A stretch of 64,000 nt of DNA from the NCBI GenBank assembly GCA_024663395.1, contig JANFAH010000034.1, positions 124,001 through 188,000 of the forward strand, in the 5' to 3' direction. The DNA comes from Pisolithus tinctorius (taxonomy: Eukaryota; Basidiomycota; Agaricomycetes; Boletales; Pisolithaceae). Position 1 is the stretch's first letter; each line of letters opens with the position of its first letter. A model generated the notes under the pieces. The model ran no database searches. It saw only the letters and a program-made list of their open reading frames with translations, and was not told the DNA's origin. This document shows, piece after piece, positions 1 through 10,589 of this stretch. Position numbers and translations under genes: made by a program.

Positions 1-1235
1 AAATACTGGAGATGAAGGCCGTGAGACTCCAAGGTGACGCAAGAGTGATACAAAATCGTACCTTTCCACTAAGATTGACGGCATCTGGGAACGTCCCCGC
101 ATACAATTGCGTCAGTGCACCATACGATACATCATAAAGAACCCTGTTCTGTGTTCAAAATAGTGCTAAGAGAACCAGCCACGTGTAGCGCATAAAGCAA
201 GTGGTGCGTACAAAGAACGGCTGGAGGAACCAACTGTGGTGGCGTTGTAGTTCTGTCCGGATTGGCCCTGTCGATGAAGTACGATGTCAACGTTGCTGAA
301 CACGCAGGCCACCGCAGTTGAACAGACCTGGGTTAACGGCTATTGACACGATACCTTGATCCCGATACCTCCTGTTGAGTTCTGAGGAAAAAACGATGTT
401 TCCCTGCACACGCATATGGTGAGCTCAGTTTAAGACCTGCAATTGTCGGATCTCATGCATACGAATTTACTCTGACTATACAGCGCGTACGAGGATGTCG
501 CTCTACGTTTCGGAGTATCCTTGAACGTGTCGAAACCAAGCCCACCGCGCCAGTGGGCATTGGATGAAACGTTGATGACGCGCACTGTACCATTGGGTGA
601 TGACTTTGCAGTAGAGAGAAGGACGGGTAAGAGTAGTTTGGTCAGGTAGAAATGACCCAAAACATTGGTCCCGAATTGAAGGTCGTAGCCGTCCGCCGTG
701 ATCATGTCAACCGGCGGATGCATGACTCCTCTAATAGGGAGATTGTGAGCCTGCAGTACGTTACGACTCTAATGTCCTGCACGTACGCATTGTTGTAGAG
801 GATATGAAGCTGAGCCTCCTTGCTGTTCAAGACCGTAAGTGACCGCCAAAATACCAAATATATATGCACCTCGCAAACTCCTCGGCAGACTGTTTGATAG
901 ATCGAAGGTTGGCCAGATCAAGCTGAAGGAGATGGGCCTCGCGTCCCGTCTGCTCCTTGAGCTCGTCAAGTGCTGCCTTACCCTTGGTAGCATCCCTGCA
1001 CGCAATCCACACTTTTGCATTCTTCGCGAGCAGAACCTATGGTAGAAGAGCAACATATAAGTGAAAGATGATAGGGGCAGTGGAGAAAACCAACCCTGGC
1101 AGTTTCTTTGCCAATGCCAACATTCGCCCCGGTGACGAGTACCACCTTACCAGTTAAGTCTGGGATATTGTCTACGGTGACGGTGGGTGGAGGAGGGAAC
1201 AAGACCTCGCGTGCAGAGGAGTATGAGTTACCCAT
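1..1235 (-). CDS. Short-chain dehydrogenase/reductase (retinol dehydrogenase-like), C-terminus off the left edge
   Basis: NAD(P)-dependent oxidoreductase with a Rossmann fold; the substrate cannot be told. Residues 35-42 are TGANVGIG (the cofactor-binding TGxxxGxG), followed by a YNNAG motif split by an intron, then VINVSS and the catalytic Y-S-Q-S-K. Exons read cleanly as 1095-1235, 870-1036, 787-822, 463-730 and 328-403, with matching phases at each GT-AG intron. The next part (about 140-327) is less clear. A further exon near 62-140 encodes a [14 protein letters not shown] stretch, and a last acceptor leaves 5 nt (1-5) inside the window. The start at 1235 is chosen because it gives the usual short leader before the Rossmann motif. 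The gene looks functional, except that the exon around 170-300 could not be resolved. Confidence 0.85.
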
Positions 1236-3110
1236 GGTGTCTGGGAGACTCCCTTTCGGAACGGGGCCAACTTATATATGGCTCTCCTCTCCCACAAAGT
1301 GCTGCGCAGGGAGATGCCTGAGGCCGAATGTGTCTTATCTGTCGCGCAATCCCAGCGTCTCGCACTAACCCACGGCGCAGCACGTTGCCTTAGCTATGCA
1401 TGGCTTTGCGCTCAAGCTCGATTGACAAGTTGGACGTTTATTGCTAACTAGCGAGCCTGCGATCTTGGACGCAGTCAACAGGGCCTTCGTAGCGATCACG
1501 TGAACATTAGATAATCCAAGGCGTGTTCAGACTTCGGTTCTTCGACCTTCGTAGCCTTGCATCTGAGCACACTTCCTTCTCGCGCATATACTCGTTATTT
1601 CTTTGCTCTCCCACTCACTTCCCTTTCACATCTTAGCGTGTTTGGTCGGTCTTGTGGCCTCTTCTTGATCCCTATCTCCATTCGGTCACATGATTCCCTT
1701 TTTCTCAGTCACGTGATCATCTTTCGGTCCTGGCGTCACGCGGCCTTCCCCCCACACGCTAGATCGCACTTACCTTGTGATCTAAGTTGCATATCGCTCT
1801 CTCTACGTCTCTAGTCTCTATCTCAGATATTTCTTCTTCTTCATCTCTCTCTCTCTCTCTCTCTCTCTATCCCTCTATCTCTGTCATTTTTGGTTCACCT
1901 AGCTACGAAGGCGGTTCTGACGGTTCGACGGTATCGTCTCATCCAGAGCAATGGCTGACATCAGCAAAGGTGCATTGTAAGGCTACGACGTAACCGCAGT
2001 TTGTCCAGTGTTCGTCCGCTGCGCGCATTCACCGCTCCGACGCTGCGGGAATTTGAATGAGAGTGCCGCCGAACCTCATGGTTGGCATGGATGTGTCCAT
2101 ATCACTTTTCAAGACCTTCGTTTGGTAGGCAGATGCTCGTCCGTCTTGAATGAGTCTCGAATGCAGACGGTACGTGCGATGAGCCGCAGTTGTTAGCCCT
2201 GCCTTGACATTTCCATTCACCTCTTAGAGAGATGAGATGCCAAACCTGTTCTTCACTGGGACAAGGACACTCAACAGCCGACCGCAAAGCTGAGGTTCTG
2301 AAGGAACTTGACGATGGGACCACTCGTTATGCAACAGAGACAAGGTCTTCGACATTCGGATTTTGTGGTCTGTGTACACGACGAATACGTGCACGGATGA
2401 CTACGTTGGTTGAAGGTTCACAATATTGCACTTTTGTTTCTCTTCGCCTCCCATCCACCTCCGGTCGTCGTGACGGGCTCGGTGACAAGTTTTATCGCAG
2501 GAAGCCCTACCATATTGAACTAGCTCTATGTATGTTCATTTCCGGATCTGCCTCAGGCTACTGGCCATAGTGGCTGACGTTACAACGCCTCTCATAGTGA
2601 ATTTCACGCACAACATTATCCGTGTCTACGTGAAATAGGAAGAATCGGAACTCGATAACAACAAAGAAGGTTTTGAAGGTGCGATCCAAGTATAAACAGC
2701 AAAGGAAAGCATTTACTACCCCTGTTTCTCTGGTTCAGATGGCGTCGAAAGACAACGTCACGGATGCGGGAATGGCCTAACCAAGACTGCCTACCGAAGT
2801 AAGTGGGTCACTAGTCACTCCCTATAGACGTCGGCAGGACATAAAACCTTAAGGCCATATCCGCATGGATGGATTCTGGAGACAAAGATGTGTACGAGCG
2901 TCCCAGAACACTCGCTTTTCTTCATAGGATGCGCTAAAGATGAGAAGCCATGTCACACAAACCACGAAATAGTTGTGCAACGAGTCTCGGGCCAAGTATG
3001 GTGTTTTTCGCTCCGAGCAGCGTGAAAATTGTTTGAAGGTGCTGCGAGCACCGCTTTTCATCTATCTATTGCCGCTCCCAATAAATATTGGGATAGTGAT
3101 AGATGTTCAA
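1236..3110. other. Unassigned stretch with a pyrimidine-rich, promoter-like zone
   Basis: About 1.9 kb without a recognisable gene. From 1540 to 1900 the + strand is very C/T-rich, as in basidiomycete promoters and 5' leaders. An ATG at 1951 opens a six-codon start followed by a GTGCAT donor-like site, and another GTACGT...CTCTTAG intron-like span lies at 2170-2226. Downstream reading frames are short and match nothing I know, so this may be a decayed gene or a gene whose exons I cannot join. Confidence 0.3.
1844..1868. repeat. (TC)n microsatellite
   Basis: A pure TC dinucleotide run of about 25 bp inside the pyrimidine-rich zone. Such tracts are common upstream of fungal start codons. Confidence 0.9.
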
Positions 3111-3780
3111 GTTCATAGATCGCGCGTCATGAACCGACTGGGTGGCATCGGCAGCCAATGAGGAATCCCGAGGAGACGAGGTAGTGTGAATTTCAGTTTC
3201 TTCCTTGGCCGACACAATACTTGCACAATATCACAAAGGGAAACGATTTCGAGGTTAGGTGAACACTTGATATTGCCCGCCAAGTGCTCTTTCCCGATGT
3301 AGTCGCCTTCTAGACAATATGCAGCCGCTATGTCCACCCGAGATGTCTTTTTCTACCACCTCACCGGATAGTCCTGCAGTGGATTGCAACGAGAGCATAC
3401 GTCGAGCCTTGTCGATGAAGATGGCTCAGTAACGACGGCGAATAGTGAAATGTCACTACTCTTTGCAGACGAAGACCAGTATCCGTTTTCTGACAAGGGT
3501 GGTAAGTCGGAAGCCGGACGATACGTGCAGTGGTAATCTCAGTGTGCGTTGATTTCTCGAATGCTTCTGGGACGAGAGTGCAGGACGTGTAAGTCAGGAT
3601 TAGTCCCATACTTTGCCTGGGAAGCAACGCAGCTGGGTGGCCATCTTTCGAGAAGCCTGTCAACATGCTTGTGGAATGACAACTATGTAGAACAGGCAAC
3701 GCTACTTTCTTTCAAATCTGCTGCGATCTGTCTAGGACGAGCGACTCGCCTACATGCCACGTAAGCATTGTAAGTTTTGT
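3111..3780. repeat. Diverged flank shared with 14,690-15,330
   Basis: No gene seen. This stretch is a recognisable but diverged relative of 14,690-15,330: both contain the same ATATCACAAAGGG and AACGATTTCGAGGTTAGG blocks, the same run ending in TGAAGATGGCTCAGTAA, and both lead into the 3' end of a BTB gene. It marks the left edge of the duplicated BTB segment. Confidence 0.7.
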
Positions 3781-4633
3781 CTACAAATCGAATGTGGAGA
3801 ACGTGGAGCGAATCTGATCAGAAAAGTCGCAGTTCTGCATTCTGGGGTCTCTGCAACTACCGACAGCAACGCCGTTGTTGTCGTTGCGTTCAGGGACGGG
3901 GTAGGACCTAGCACTAGCTATGTGGACCCGGGAAGTGCTGCAGTTGGTTTCCACGGTAACTCTTTCTCGTACGGAAGCCAGTTTGAGCGCAATGTCAACG
4001 CCCATCTGATTTGCTTCCTCTAAAGTTATTGGTTCTGGTCGCTTGGCCAACTCGTTTAAAGCGGGCAATAGCCAGCCCTTGATGTCGTATTGCTGGGAAA
4101 GAACAACTCTATCGACCGCGCCAATCCCACTTTCTATCAGTGCGTCGATGGACGCTTGGCGTAACTTCTCAAAACTCCAAGCCGTGGACAGCTTGAGGAC
4201 AGATGTCCATTGCTCGATATTTTGTGGCAAATCAGGCTGTGAACCGTACTTTCTGGGAAAAGGGTATGATCCACTGTCTCTATCCTCTGATGAAAACAAA
4301 TCGGATTCTAACCTGTGAAGAAGAGCCTTCAACAATTGCTCGAAATCATCCTTGCTAGTCCCATGGAGTTGAATGGGAATTTCGTCGCTTGATCCCTCCA
4401 CGACAATTCCGTCACCCTGTGGCAAGGAAAACATATCGCAAAATAGATCTGACTCTTGTTGAAATGGTTCTCTGGGAACTCTAAACAAGGAGTCTTCCAC
4501 CTAGACATGAGGTGCGTAAATACGATGGGTCCTCGAAAAAAGATTGGCTTTAAACTTTCGCAACACTCACCAGGAAGATGACCGTTGATATGTAGAAATC
4601 CGAATGTCTAGATGCCTCGTTGTTGGTGGCCAT
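3781..4633 (-). CDS. BTB/POZ domain protein, copy 1 (intact)
   Basis: Predicted 240 aa. Exons 4571-4633, 4313-4500 and 3781-4252 keep frame across introns of 70 and 60 nt. The N-terminus has the BTB core: SDFYISTVIFL, VEDSLFRVPREPF, CDMFSLPQGDG, a DDFEQLLKALLH segment, then WTSVLKLSTAWSFEKLRQASI, the helical part typical of basidiomycete BTB proteins. These usually act as dimerising adaptors, but the partner and role are unknown here. The second intron is 60 nt, a multiple of three with no stop, so retention would add 20 residues without breaking the protein. The paralogue at 29,793-30,617 is equally intact, while those at 15,380 and 16,345 are broken. Confidence 0.85.
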
Positions 4634-4960
4634 GGTTGTTTTGTCTGACAGTGGGGCGTTATCGAAGGGCGCATGAAGGGACTCAAATCAACTACCTTAT
4701 ACCCTATCATCTAAACGTGTTTTGAACGTGTTTAGTACACGTGTTGGCAAGACGACGAACCTCTAACTTTGGAAACCTTATACTGTCAAGTGCCCTTGCG
4801 CGGAACACGACTTTAGAATGCATGTTAGTGGTAGGAGCTGATGCAAAGGTCATGTAGACGTGACCTATTGAACCACATCCAGGGCACTGATGCGGTCAAT
4901 TGATTTTATTCCTATCACACTCAGCATCACTCGAAACACTGCGACACTGACATGGTGTTA

Positions 4961-5072
4961 ACAAGATAGGATCAATGTGAGTTGCGTAGCTTCCGACCCC
5001 GTGGACGATCGCATGAACAAGTTAGGATCGATGTGAGTTGCGTAGCTTCCGACCCCGTGGACGATCGCATGC
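4961..5072. repeat. 56-bp tandem duplication (two units)
   Basis: Units 4961-5016 and 5017-5072 are nearly identical and share GTGAGTTGCGTAGCTTCC and GTGGACGATCGCATG. They lie upstream of BTB copy 1, on the far side of its promoter. A related single unit is present near 16,820 in the second BTB segment, so the doubling is specific to this copy. Confidence 0.9.
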
Positions 5073-5096
5073 ACACTCTAAACGCCAAGGAAGTAC

Positions 5097-5345
5097 TTGA
5101 TGGAGTATACTATGGAGACCTTGTTGCTTTTTGATAGGGGAAAAAAAGAGGTCATAGACCTTGTTGAACGTGCCACGAGCGAGGTTAAACAGATGTATTC
5201 GAAGAAACGTGTAAAGAAGACAAAGAGTAGCGAATGTATCTGGTGGGATGATGACAAGATTCGTCAGCTCGCAGGCCAGAGAACATCATTTGAACGTAAA
5301 TGCTTACTAGGATAGAACTCGTATGTGGATTTGTGGTAGAGGAAG
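5097..5345 (+). pseudogene. Unrecognised segment W, copy 1
   Basis: A 72-codon open frame (5097-5315) rich in Lys/Arg and containing W-W-D-D-D-K. The family is not recognised. Related sequence occurs at 17,040-17,235 and, inverted, at 29,050-29,335, always between a BTB gene and the truncated MCP1-like exon. The copies do not share one intact frame, so this is probably the remnant of an exon. Confidence 0.4.
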
Positions 5346-5389
5346 ATCGGAAGGAAGTGGCGACACGATGACCAACACGGACACTAGTC

Positions 5390-5595
5390 CAGATCACCGA
5401 CGTTGGTTGCAATGGGTGCCAGTAGATGTGTGAGGGGCAAAATCGAGAGAAATGGAGCTGAAACATGCGCAAGCATCCCCAGGATGAACAACACAGTCAC
5501 TGCTGGCTTGCCATTGCTTGATCTTGGAGACATGATTTATAGGATTCTCTGGGTGCGTAGTGGAGCAAGGAAAACCTTTAGTCAGTGCACGATGA
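5390..5595 (-). pseudogene. MCP1-like gene M, copy 1: exon 1 remnant
   Basis: On the minus strand this resembles exon 1 of the intact copy at 42,281, including the NHPENP... leader and the segment before the first intron, but the reading frame is shifted. The homology stops at the end of exon 1, exactly where the copies at 17,285 and 28,825 also stop, and segment W follows. Confidence 0.65.
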
Positions 5596-5739
5596 CAGAG
5601 ATTCAAACTGGAGGCCACAACTAGGTCCATGCTCAGCAGATCCAAATTGATGCCGCAATGTACCTTGCCTTTCAATCACCTGCTGTGGTCATCGGTCAGT
5701 CACAACGGTACAGGATCCTCTGGAAGTAACACCTAGCAT

Positions 5740-5945
5740 CAAAGGCCGCAGCACCTCCTCGTCATCTCTGCCTTCGGAAACACCAATGGTATGCACGTTG
5801 GCGCTAGCTCCGTCTGCACCGGACCAACTATGTACTTGACGACATTCAGACTACTTACCACACACAGAACCCGGCAGCAGTTGATTACGGGAACTCCATC
5901 GTCCGCTGACAGGTCGAGTGGAGAACCAGAACACCCCAGTGTCAT
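5740..5945 (+). pseudogene. Coiled-coil gene K, copy 1: 5' fragment
   Basis: Only the first part of the K gene remains: the CTGCCTTCGGAAACACC block, the CCTGCATTGACGACATTCAG-like region and TTACCACACACAGAACC. At about 5,945 the similarity switches abruptly to a deacetylase tail, giving a chimeric junction seen nowhere else in the window. Confidence 0.6.
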
Positions 5946-6430
5946 TACAAAAATATACTACCGATATTTGATACAAACTCGAGTAACTGCAAGGTGCTCT
6001 CAGCATCGCAATGCAAGTGATACTTACCGCCAGATCTGGAAGGCTTGCTTACCGAATTAGGAGAAGGACGGGGAACGGGGGACTGTGTTTGGAGAGGGGA
6101 TCAGAGGTGATAGATGCCCCGCCAGGCATGAATAAGGTAAGGCACGAAGCGAAATTCGATTTCCTTTACGTTCGCAAGCTCCAAGGCAAACGTGCTCGTG
6201 GGGGAGCCATGGGTAGAGAAAGCGAGGCCGATAGATGGGAAGACGTCGAAGAAGTAAACGAATCCGGTGGTCCTTTGTCGACGCCAGCGAAGCCTACGGA
6301 GACGAGGAGTAGGATGAGGTCCCATGTGCAACCTCGTGCTAGTGTCGGGGGGTCACGGAGAAAGACAAGGATGTGGAGGATACGAATGCAGATGTTGGTG
6401 GTGAGCCCGAGTCTGGATTTGAGCCAGTGA
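5946..6430 (+). pseudogene. RPD3-type deacetylase tail H, copy 1
   Basis: Homologous to the charged C-terminal tail of the copies at 39,040 and 53,833: an acidic linker, a R-A-R-G/A-rich basic patch, then ETRSRMRS and a D/E-rich end. It lacks the catalytic domain, and the only long open frame (6011-6430) reaches the tail in shifted form. Confidence 0.6.
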
Positions 6431-7160
6431 CGCCTGTATCCGGCGTGAAAGAGCTTGGAATGGGCTACCATTCCATCCAACCCTAGTATACATATAGACA
6501 GACATGGAGATGTCGACCTCAGATTGTCGCCCGAGACAATCGGCCACCGCTGCTAAATGCCTTGAATGTACTATAGAGCCTGAAGTTCCCGTAATTAAAA
6601 AATTCGCGCTTCGAATGGCTACTCACCTCATCCATCTGCAAAACTACCCGAGGGGATGAGCAGTGTATGGATGCCTCCGTTTGGAAGTGATTCGTCGTAA
6701 CCAAGTCGTAACGCTCCTTTCGCGCTCGGTAAAACACTTATTGGCCAATGAGAGGGCTTGCTCAAGTACGAAAGGCTTGTCAACAGCCGTGTCGCGTAGC
6801 TGTTTCCCAGATGTCTACTGATCTCAACAACCGGCCTGCGAGCGGCCACTGATACGCAAAGAATGCTAACGTCAAGTTAAAATGGGTAACCGCGAGGCGG
6901 CATAGCCAGTCCCGAGAAGCGAGATCGCCGATCACGTGCTAGTGGTTGCAGATGGAGGGATCCCAGCCAATGATGAAGGTATTTCATGAAATAACCGATT
7001 AGGTTGGGTATTGTGCTACATGTTCTATGGCCCAGGTCCCTGAATTAAATGAAAACAGTGAGGTGGGAGCAAGGCAAGGTAACAGGTAGTTACTCCATTG
7101 ACCAGTGCACCCATATAAGGAAGTTGGCACCCGGCTTCAGTTTATTTCGGTTTGGTTCCT
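6431..7160. other. No feature recognised
   Basis: Only short, unrelated open frames; no match to any repeat family in the window was noticed. Confidence 0.5.
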
Positions 7161-7163
7161 AGC

Positions 7164-7184
7164 CTGGATACCAGACCGTCTATG
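7164..7184 (+). repeat. Left inverted repeat of the minisatellite unit
   Basis: A 21-bp sequence starting CTGGATACCAGAC. It pairs as an inverted repeat with 7647-7667 (20 of 21 positions). Just inside both ends lies the same direct motif CTTCCTAATCAAGC. Confidence 0.9.
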
Positions 7185-7221
7185 CATGCCACTTCGCTTC
7201 CTAATCAAGCAAGCTTTCATA

Positions 7222-7625
7222 TTGACACCATGCCCTGCATTCATTCGACACCATGCCCTGCTTTCATTCGACACCATGCCCTGCTTTCATTCGACACCAC
7301 GCCCTGCATTCATTCGACACCATGCCCTGCTTTCATTCGACACCACGCCCTGCATTCATTCGACACCATGCCCTGCTTTCATTCGACACCACGCCCTGCA
7401 TTCATTCGACACCATGCCCTGCATTCATTCGACACCATGCCCTGCATTCATTCGACACCATGCCCTGCATTCATTCGACACCATGCCCTGCATTCATTCA
7501 ACACCATGCCCTGCATTCATTTGACACCATGCCCTGCTTTCATTTGACACCATGCCCTGCTTTCATTCGACACCATGCCCCGCTTTCATATGATACCATG
7601 CCCTGCTTTCATACGACACCATGCT
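7222..7625. repeat. 23-bp minisatellite, about 17 copies
   Basis: Tandem units built on GACACCATGCCCTGC(A/T)TTC with small variants (CATG or CACG, AATTC or AATTT). Because 23 is not a multiple of 3, all three + frames stay open and give a 23-residue repeat of His, Pro and Cys-rich peptide. That is a property of the repeat and is not evidence of a gene. The array is enclosed by inverted repeats (7164-7184 and 7647-7667). Confidence 0.95.
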
Positions 7626-7646
7626 CTCAACTTCCTAATCAAGCTT

Positions 7647-7667
7647 CATAGACAGTCTGGTATCCAG
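7647..7667 (-). repeat. Right inverted repeat of the minisatellite unit
   Basis: Reverse complement of 7164-7184 with one mismatch. The pair delimits a 504-bp unit with no coding capacity, the layout of a small non-autonomous terminal-inverted-repeat element or a hairpin-prone locus. No clear target-site duplication was seen next to it. Confidence 0.85.
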
Positions 7668-7869
7668 ACTATTCAGTTCCCACGTCCGTCGGGTCTGGTG
7701 CTCCCCCACCTGCGAATTTCTCGTGCCAAGTACATTTACCGGGCTCCTGGTTTTTGATCCCAGCGGCCAATTCAAGGGGAGTGTAATAGCATGATCCCCA
7801 TTGCACCCTTGGCTCAAGTGTCCGCAGCTCTGTGTTGTTGTGAGCAACTTAGCTAGGATGCATGACATG

Positions 7870-8115
7870 GGAGTGGACCTCGCAGCTTCGCTAAAACTGT
7901 TTGGTAGTGCAGGCGAGCATGGTTCTCTATCACTGGTATGCACATGGTTTGCTTGTTTTCCATCTCTTTCGGATGTGATAGGAGTAGGATGATAAGGATC
8001 GTGATTGGACCACATAGCTTCCTCACCGAAGCTGTTTGGTAGTGTGCCGGAGTGGGTTCTATATGGCTAGTACGCACATGGCTTAATTATATGTTTAACC
8101 CTTCTTCCGGATGTG
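7870..8115. repeat. Imperfect tandem duplication of about 130 bp
   Basis: The blocks GCTTC...CTGTTTGGTAGTG, GGTTCT...TGGTATGCACATGG and TTTCGGATGTGAT occur twice in the same order, near 7,885-7,985 and 8,018-8,115. No open frame is shared by the two. Confidence 0.75.
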
Positions 8116-8554
8116 ATGTGGATGTAGTCAATCATCTTGTCTATGGATCCATGTCGCCATTTCCGTTTATACCTTACGTTGGCTGGTCGGCAGATGGGCC
8201 ACTGGCAGGATGCCCTGGGGACGGAGGAGCGTGATTGGCAAGCTCTTCCATTCCACCCCCTACTTTCGGCGAATTTTCCCTGTAGCCAAAGGGTTACGGA
8301 TTCATGCTTGCCCCAATAGTCCCCCCCAAGCTGACATCACCGTTCAGATCACCACGAGCCCTCCAGCCTGCCAGGCCAAGTTGATTTGCCTCGCTGACAA
8401 CAGTGACGATGCACCTTTACGTTCGTCCCTCGGAGATGACAATGTACCTGTCCGCCGTGGTTAATTTCACTGGACACAGATGGATTACTAGCTCACCACA
8501 TTGGTTCAATCCCTGGTGCACATTTACACGAGCCCTCCAGGCCAGTTTTACCCT

Positions 8555-9125
8555 ACATCGACTTTTGCATATAAAGACCTCTTGCAGGGATGACAGTGCG
8601 TCTCTCTTCTATAACTGAATATCATTGGACAGCAGCTAGGTGCCGAAGCACTACATGGGTTCAGTCGCAAATAGGTATGTTCTGTCGTGTTTGTGCTTCT
8701 GGAGGTTGCCCAATTTTTGGCAATGCAGCACACCCCATATCTCGAGCAACGCCGCCCAAGAGGCCCCCATGGTAGATCAACGAGCGGTGTGTATTTTCTG
8801 AGCTGCAAACGCGGAGAGAAAGTCAACTTCTTGAATGATACAGAGTCAGTATACTTGCCGTCCGTGGACTACTTTGTGCCTTTACACGGATCCCGAAGGC
8901 TGGGAATGCCTCGAGCCTATCAACTGCGGTACAGTACCAGGCCACTTCAAAGACAAGCACGGTATCACAAATATGGCCCGCGAAGTCGGGTTGGTTTGTA
9001 TGTGGCAAAACTGTCGACGCCCAGTTAGCAGGCACAATTTTATCCGTCACATACGTGGGCATCACCTCAGACATGATCGGGTGTTTGCCCATGCAAACCA
9101 AGCTGTCGTACACCTAGGAAGATGA
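8555..9125 (+). pseudogene. Small C2H2 zinc-finger gene Z, copy 1
   Basis: The second exon (about 8,850-9,125) is open: CLYTDPEGWECLEPINC, GHFKDKHGITN, CMWQNCRRPVSRHNFIRH and IRGHH, i.e. two Cys/His clusters of C2H2 type, suggesting a nucleic-acid-binding peptide of about 110-120 residues. A TATA-like CATATAAAG lies at about 8,570 and a GTATGT donor at 8,675. The upstream exon ends in a stop (TAG) in the frame needed by exon 2, so this copy is probably dead. It sits 3' of and convergent with MCP1-like copy 2, as in the other cassettes. Confidence 0.6.
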
Positions 9126-9554
9126 TTTGTTCAACTGTTACAGAGGATCTGCGGGCATGACTGTATAAATTCCAAGCTGGACTTGGTGAACTTTTTGACA
9201 TAACCAGTTACTCCCAGTCACCACCATGTAAATCGTTGATATTATTACAGGTTTAAGCGGAAATGGCCTTGGGGGACAAGGGACGTTTGAGGTTCAACCG
9301 GGTTGGCGTACATATGGGTATTATTCTCTACGAGAAAATCGCGCCTTAGGCTTTGCAATCTCCGTGAGCTGATGTGAAGGCCACCGAGCCGTTACCGTTC
9401 CCAGAGGCCCTCATATCATGAGGTAAACTAATCCCAATCGGACGCACGCTCGCGTGGTCTTAGACGAAATAGTTCAGCTATCATACAATTCATAACTGTA
9501 AACACGTACATCCCACGCATACAGCTAGATGCCACCAAGGACGTATGCACTTCA

Positions 9555-10490
9555 CAATCGATTCACCAAAGACCCCATTAAGGTAACCTGGTACCGCCGT
9601 ATGACTAGCGACAGCATGAACGCTGGCTCCTCTGACAGCACCCGGGACCTGTCAATGCCAGCAATGCAGCCAGACCAGCCATAATATCAGCCCTTCTGTT
9701 GCCCCTAGTGATTCCTCCGTCACTCCCACTGCTGCCACGCGGAGACAGCCAGCTTGATAAAACCACGCGGCCCCTGACGTACTGTGCATGAATAACCTAT
9801 GCGCCTTCCGCAGCGTGCACGAGTGCGCAGCCTACGAGAGTCGTGTAGAGAATCCAACTCCGCCACGGCCAGGCCGTTATAGCGGTCTTAACGAACTCAA
9901 AGTCAAGTTCGGAGGAGCTGGTCGGGTCCGGGTCGACATCGCTCGAGGACCATGCGAGAGTGTCCGCTATGCATAGGGACGTGGATAGGGACAAAGGCGA
10001 AGAGTGGGGTTATGCTGAGATACTGAGTAGGCTCATCAGTCAACGTATGCGTGAGTCTGACATAGACGGCTTGAAGGAGAAGATGAGTGCGAGGCGAGAG
10101 TGAGAGAATCGCATGGCTACAATCGACGTAACGTAGATGGCAAAGGGTAGCATCGTTCCCTGAACGCGGTTTGATAGTACTCCCTACCCAAAAGGAGCGG
10201 ATATCATGATTCACGACCAAAATCGAATCAGTCCCACTCAACCAAAATATAGGAATGAGTACTAGCCGTGAAGCTAGATGCTAGTCCAGATCCACTGACG
10301 TTGCGTGCAATAAGCACTGACAGATGTATGATGAGGGAAATCAAGAGAAATGTCGCTGGGCCGTGCGCGAGCATTATCAGGATGGACGAAGCAGTCGCTA
10401 TGGTTTTTCCATTGCTTGACGATGGCGGCGCGAGTCCCCTTGCCGTTTCAAAATTCTGTGGGTCCAGTGGTGCAAGCTACACAAAGCTGT
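9555..10490 (-). pseudogene. MCP1-like gene M, copy 2 (full-length but broken)
   Basis: Reads from exon 1 near 10,490 to the last codons near 9,555. The part around 9,797-9,994 is clear: LAWSSSDVDPDP, ELDFEFVKTAITAWPWRSW and LVGCALVHAAEGA, matching the fourth membrane helix of the intact copy at 42,281. Frames change between exon 1, the middle and the C-terminal part, so no single protein results. Confidence 0.75.
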
Positions 10491-10589
10491 AGAGAAATGG
10501 ACGTTGTTGCACAGTGGGATAATAGACCGTTGCGAGCGCGGAAGCCTAAATTCAAACTGAGCCTGTAAACATTTCAACCACCGCGACGT

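Noticed and set aside
1951..1975. Gene start MADISKG after the CT-rich tract
   Set aside because: A plausible start and donor, but no downstream exon of any known family could be joined to it.
7222..7625. Possible CRISPR array
   Set aside because: The units abut directly, with no unique spacers, and the sequence is fungal.
7105..7651. Long open frames of a His/Pro/Cys-rich repeat protein in all three + frames
   Set aside because: The frames are open only because a 23-bp unit without stops is repeated; there is no start context, splice site or flanking coding signal.
8495..8540. tRNA-like GTTCAATCCC sequence
   Set aside because: No acceptor stem or anticodon arm can be drawn around it, and it is part of the Z-gene upstream repeat.
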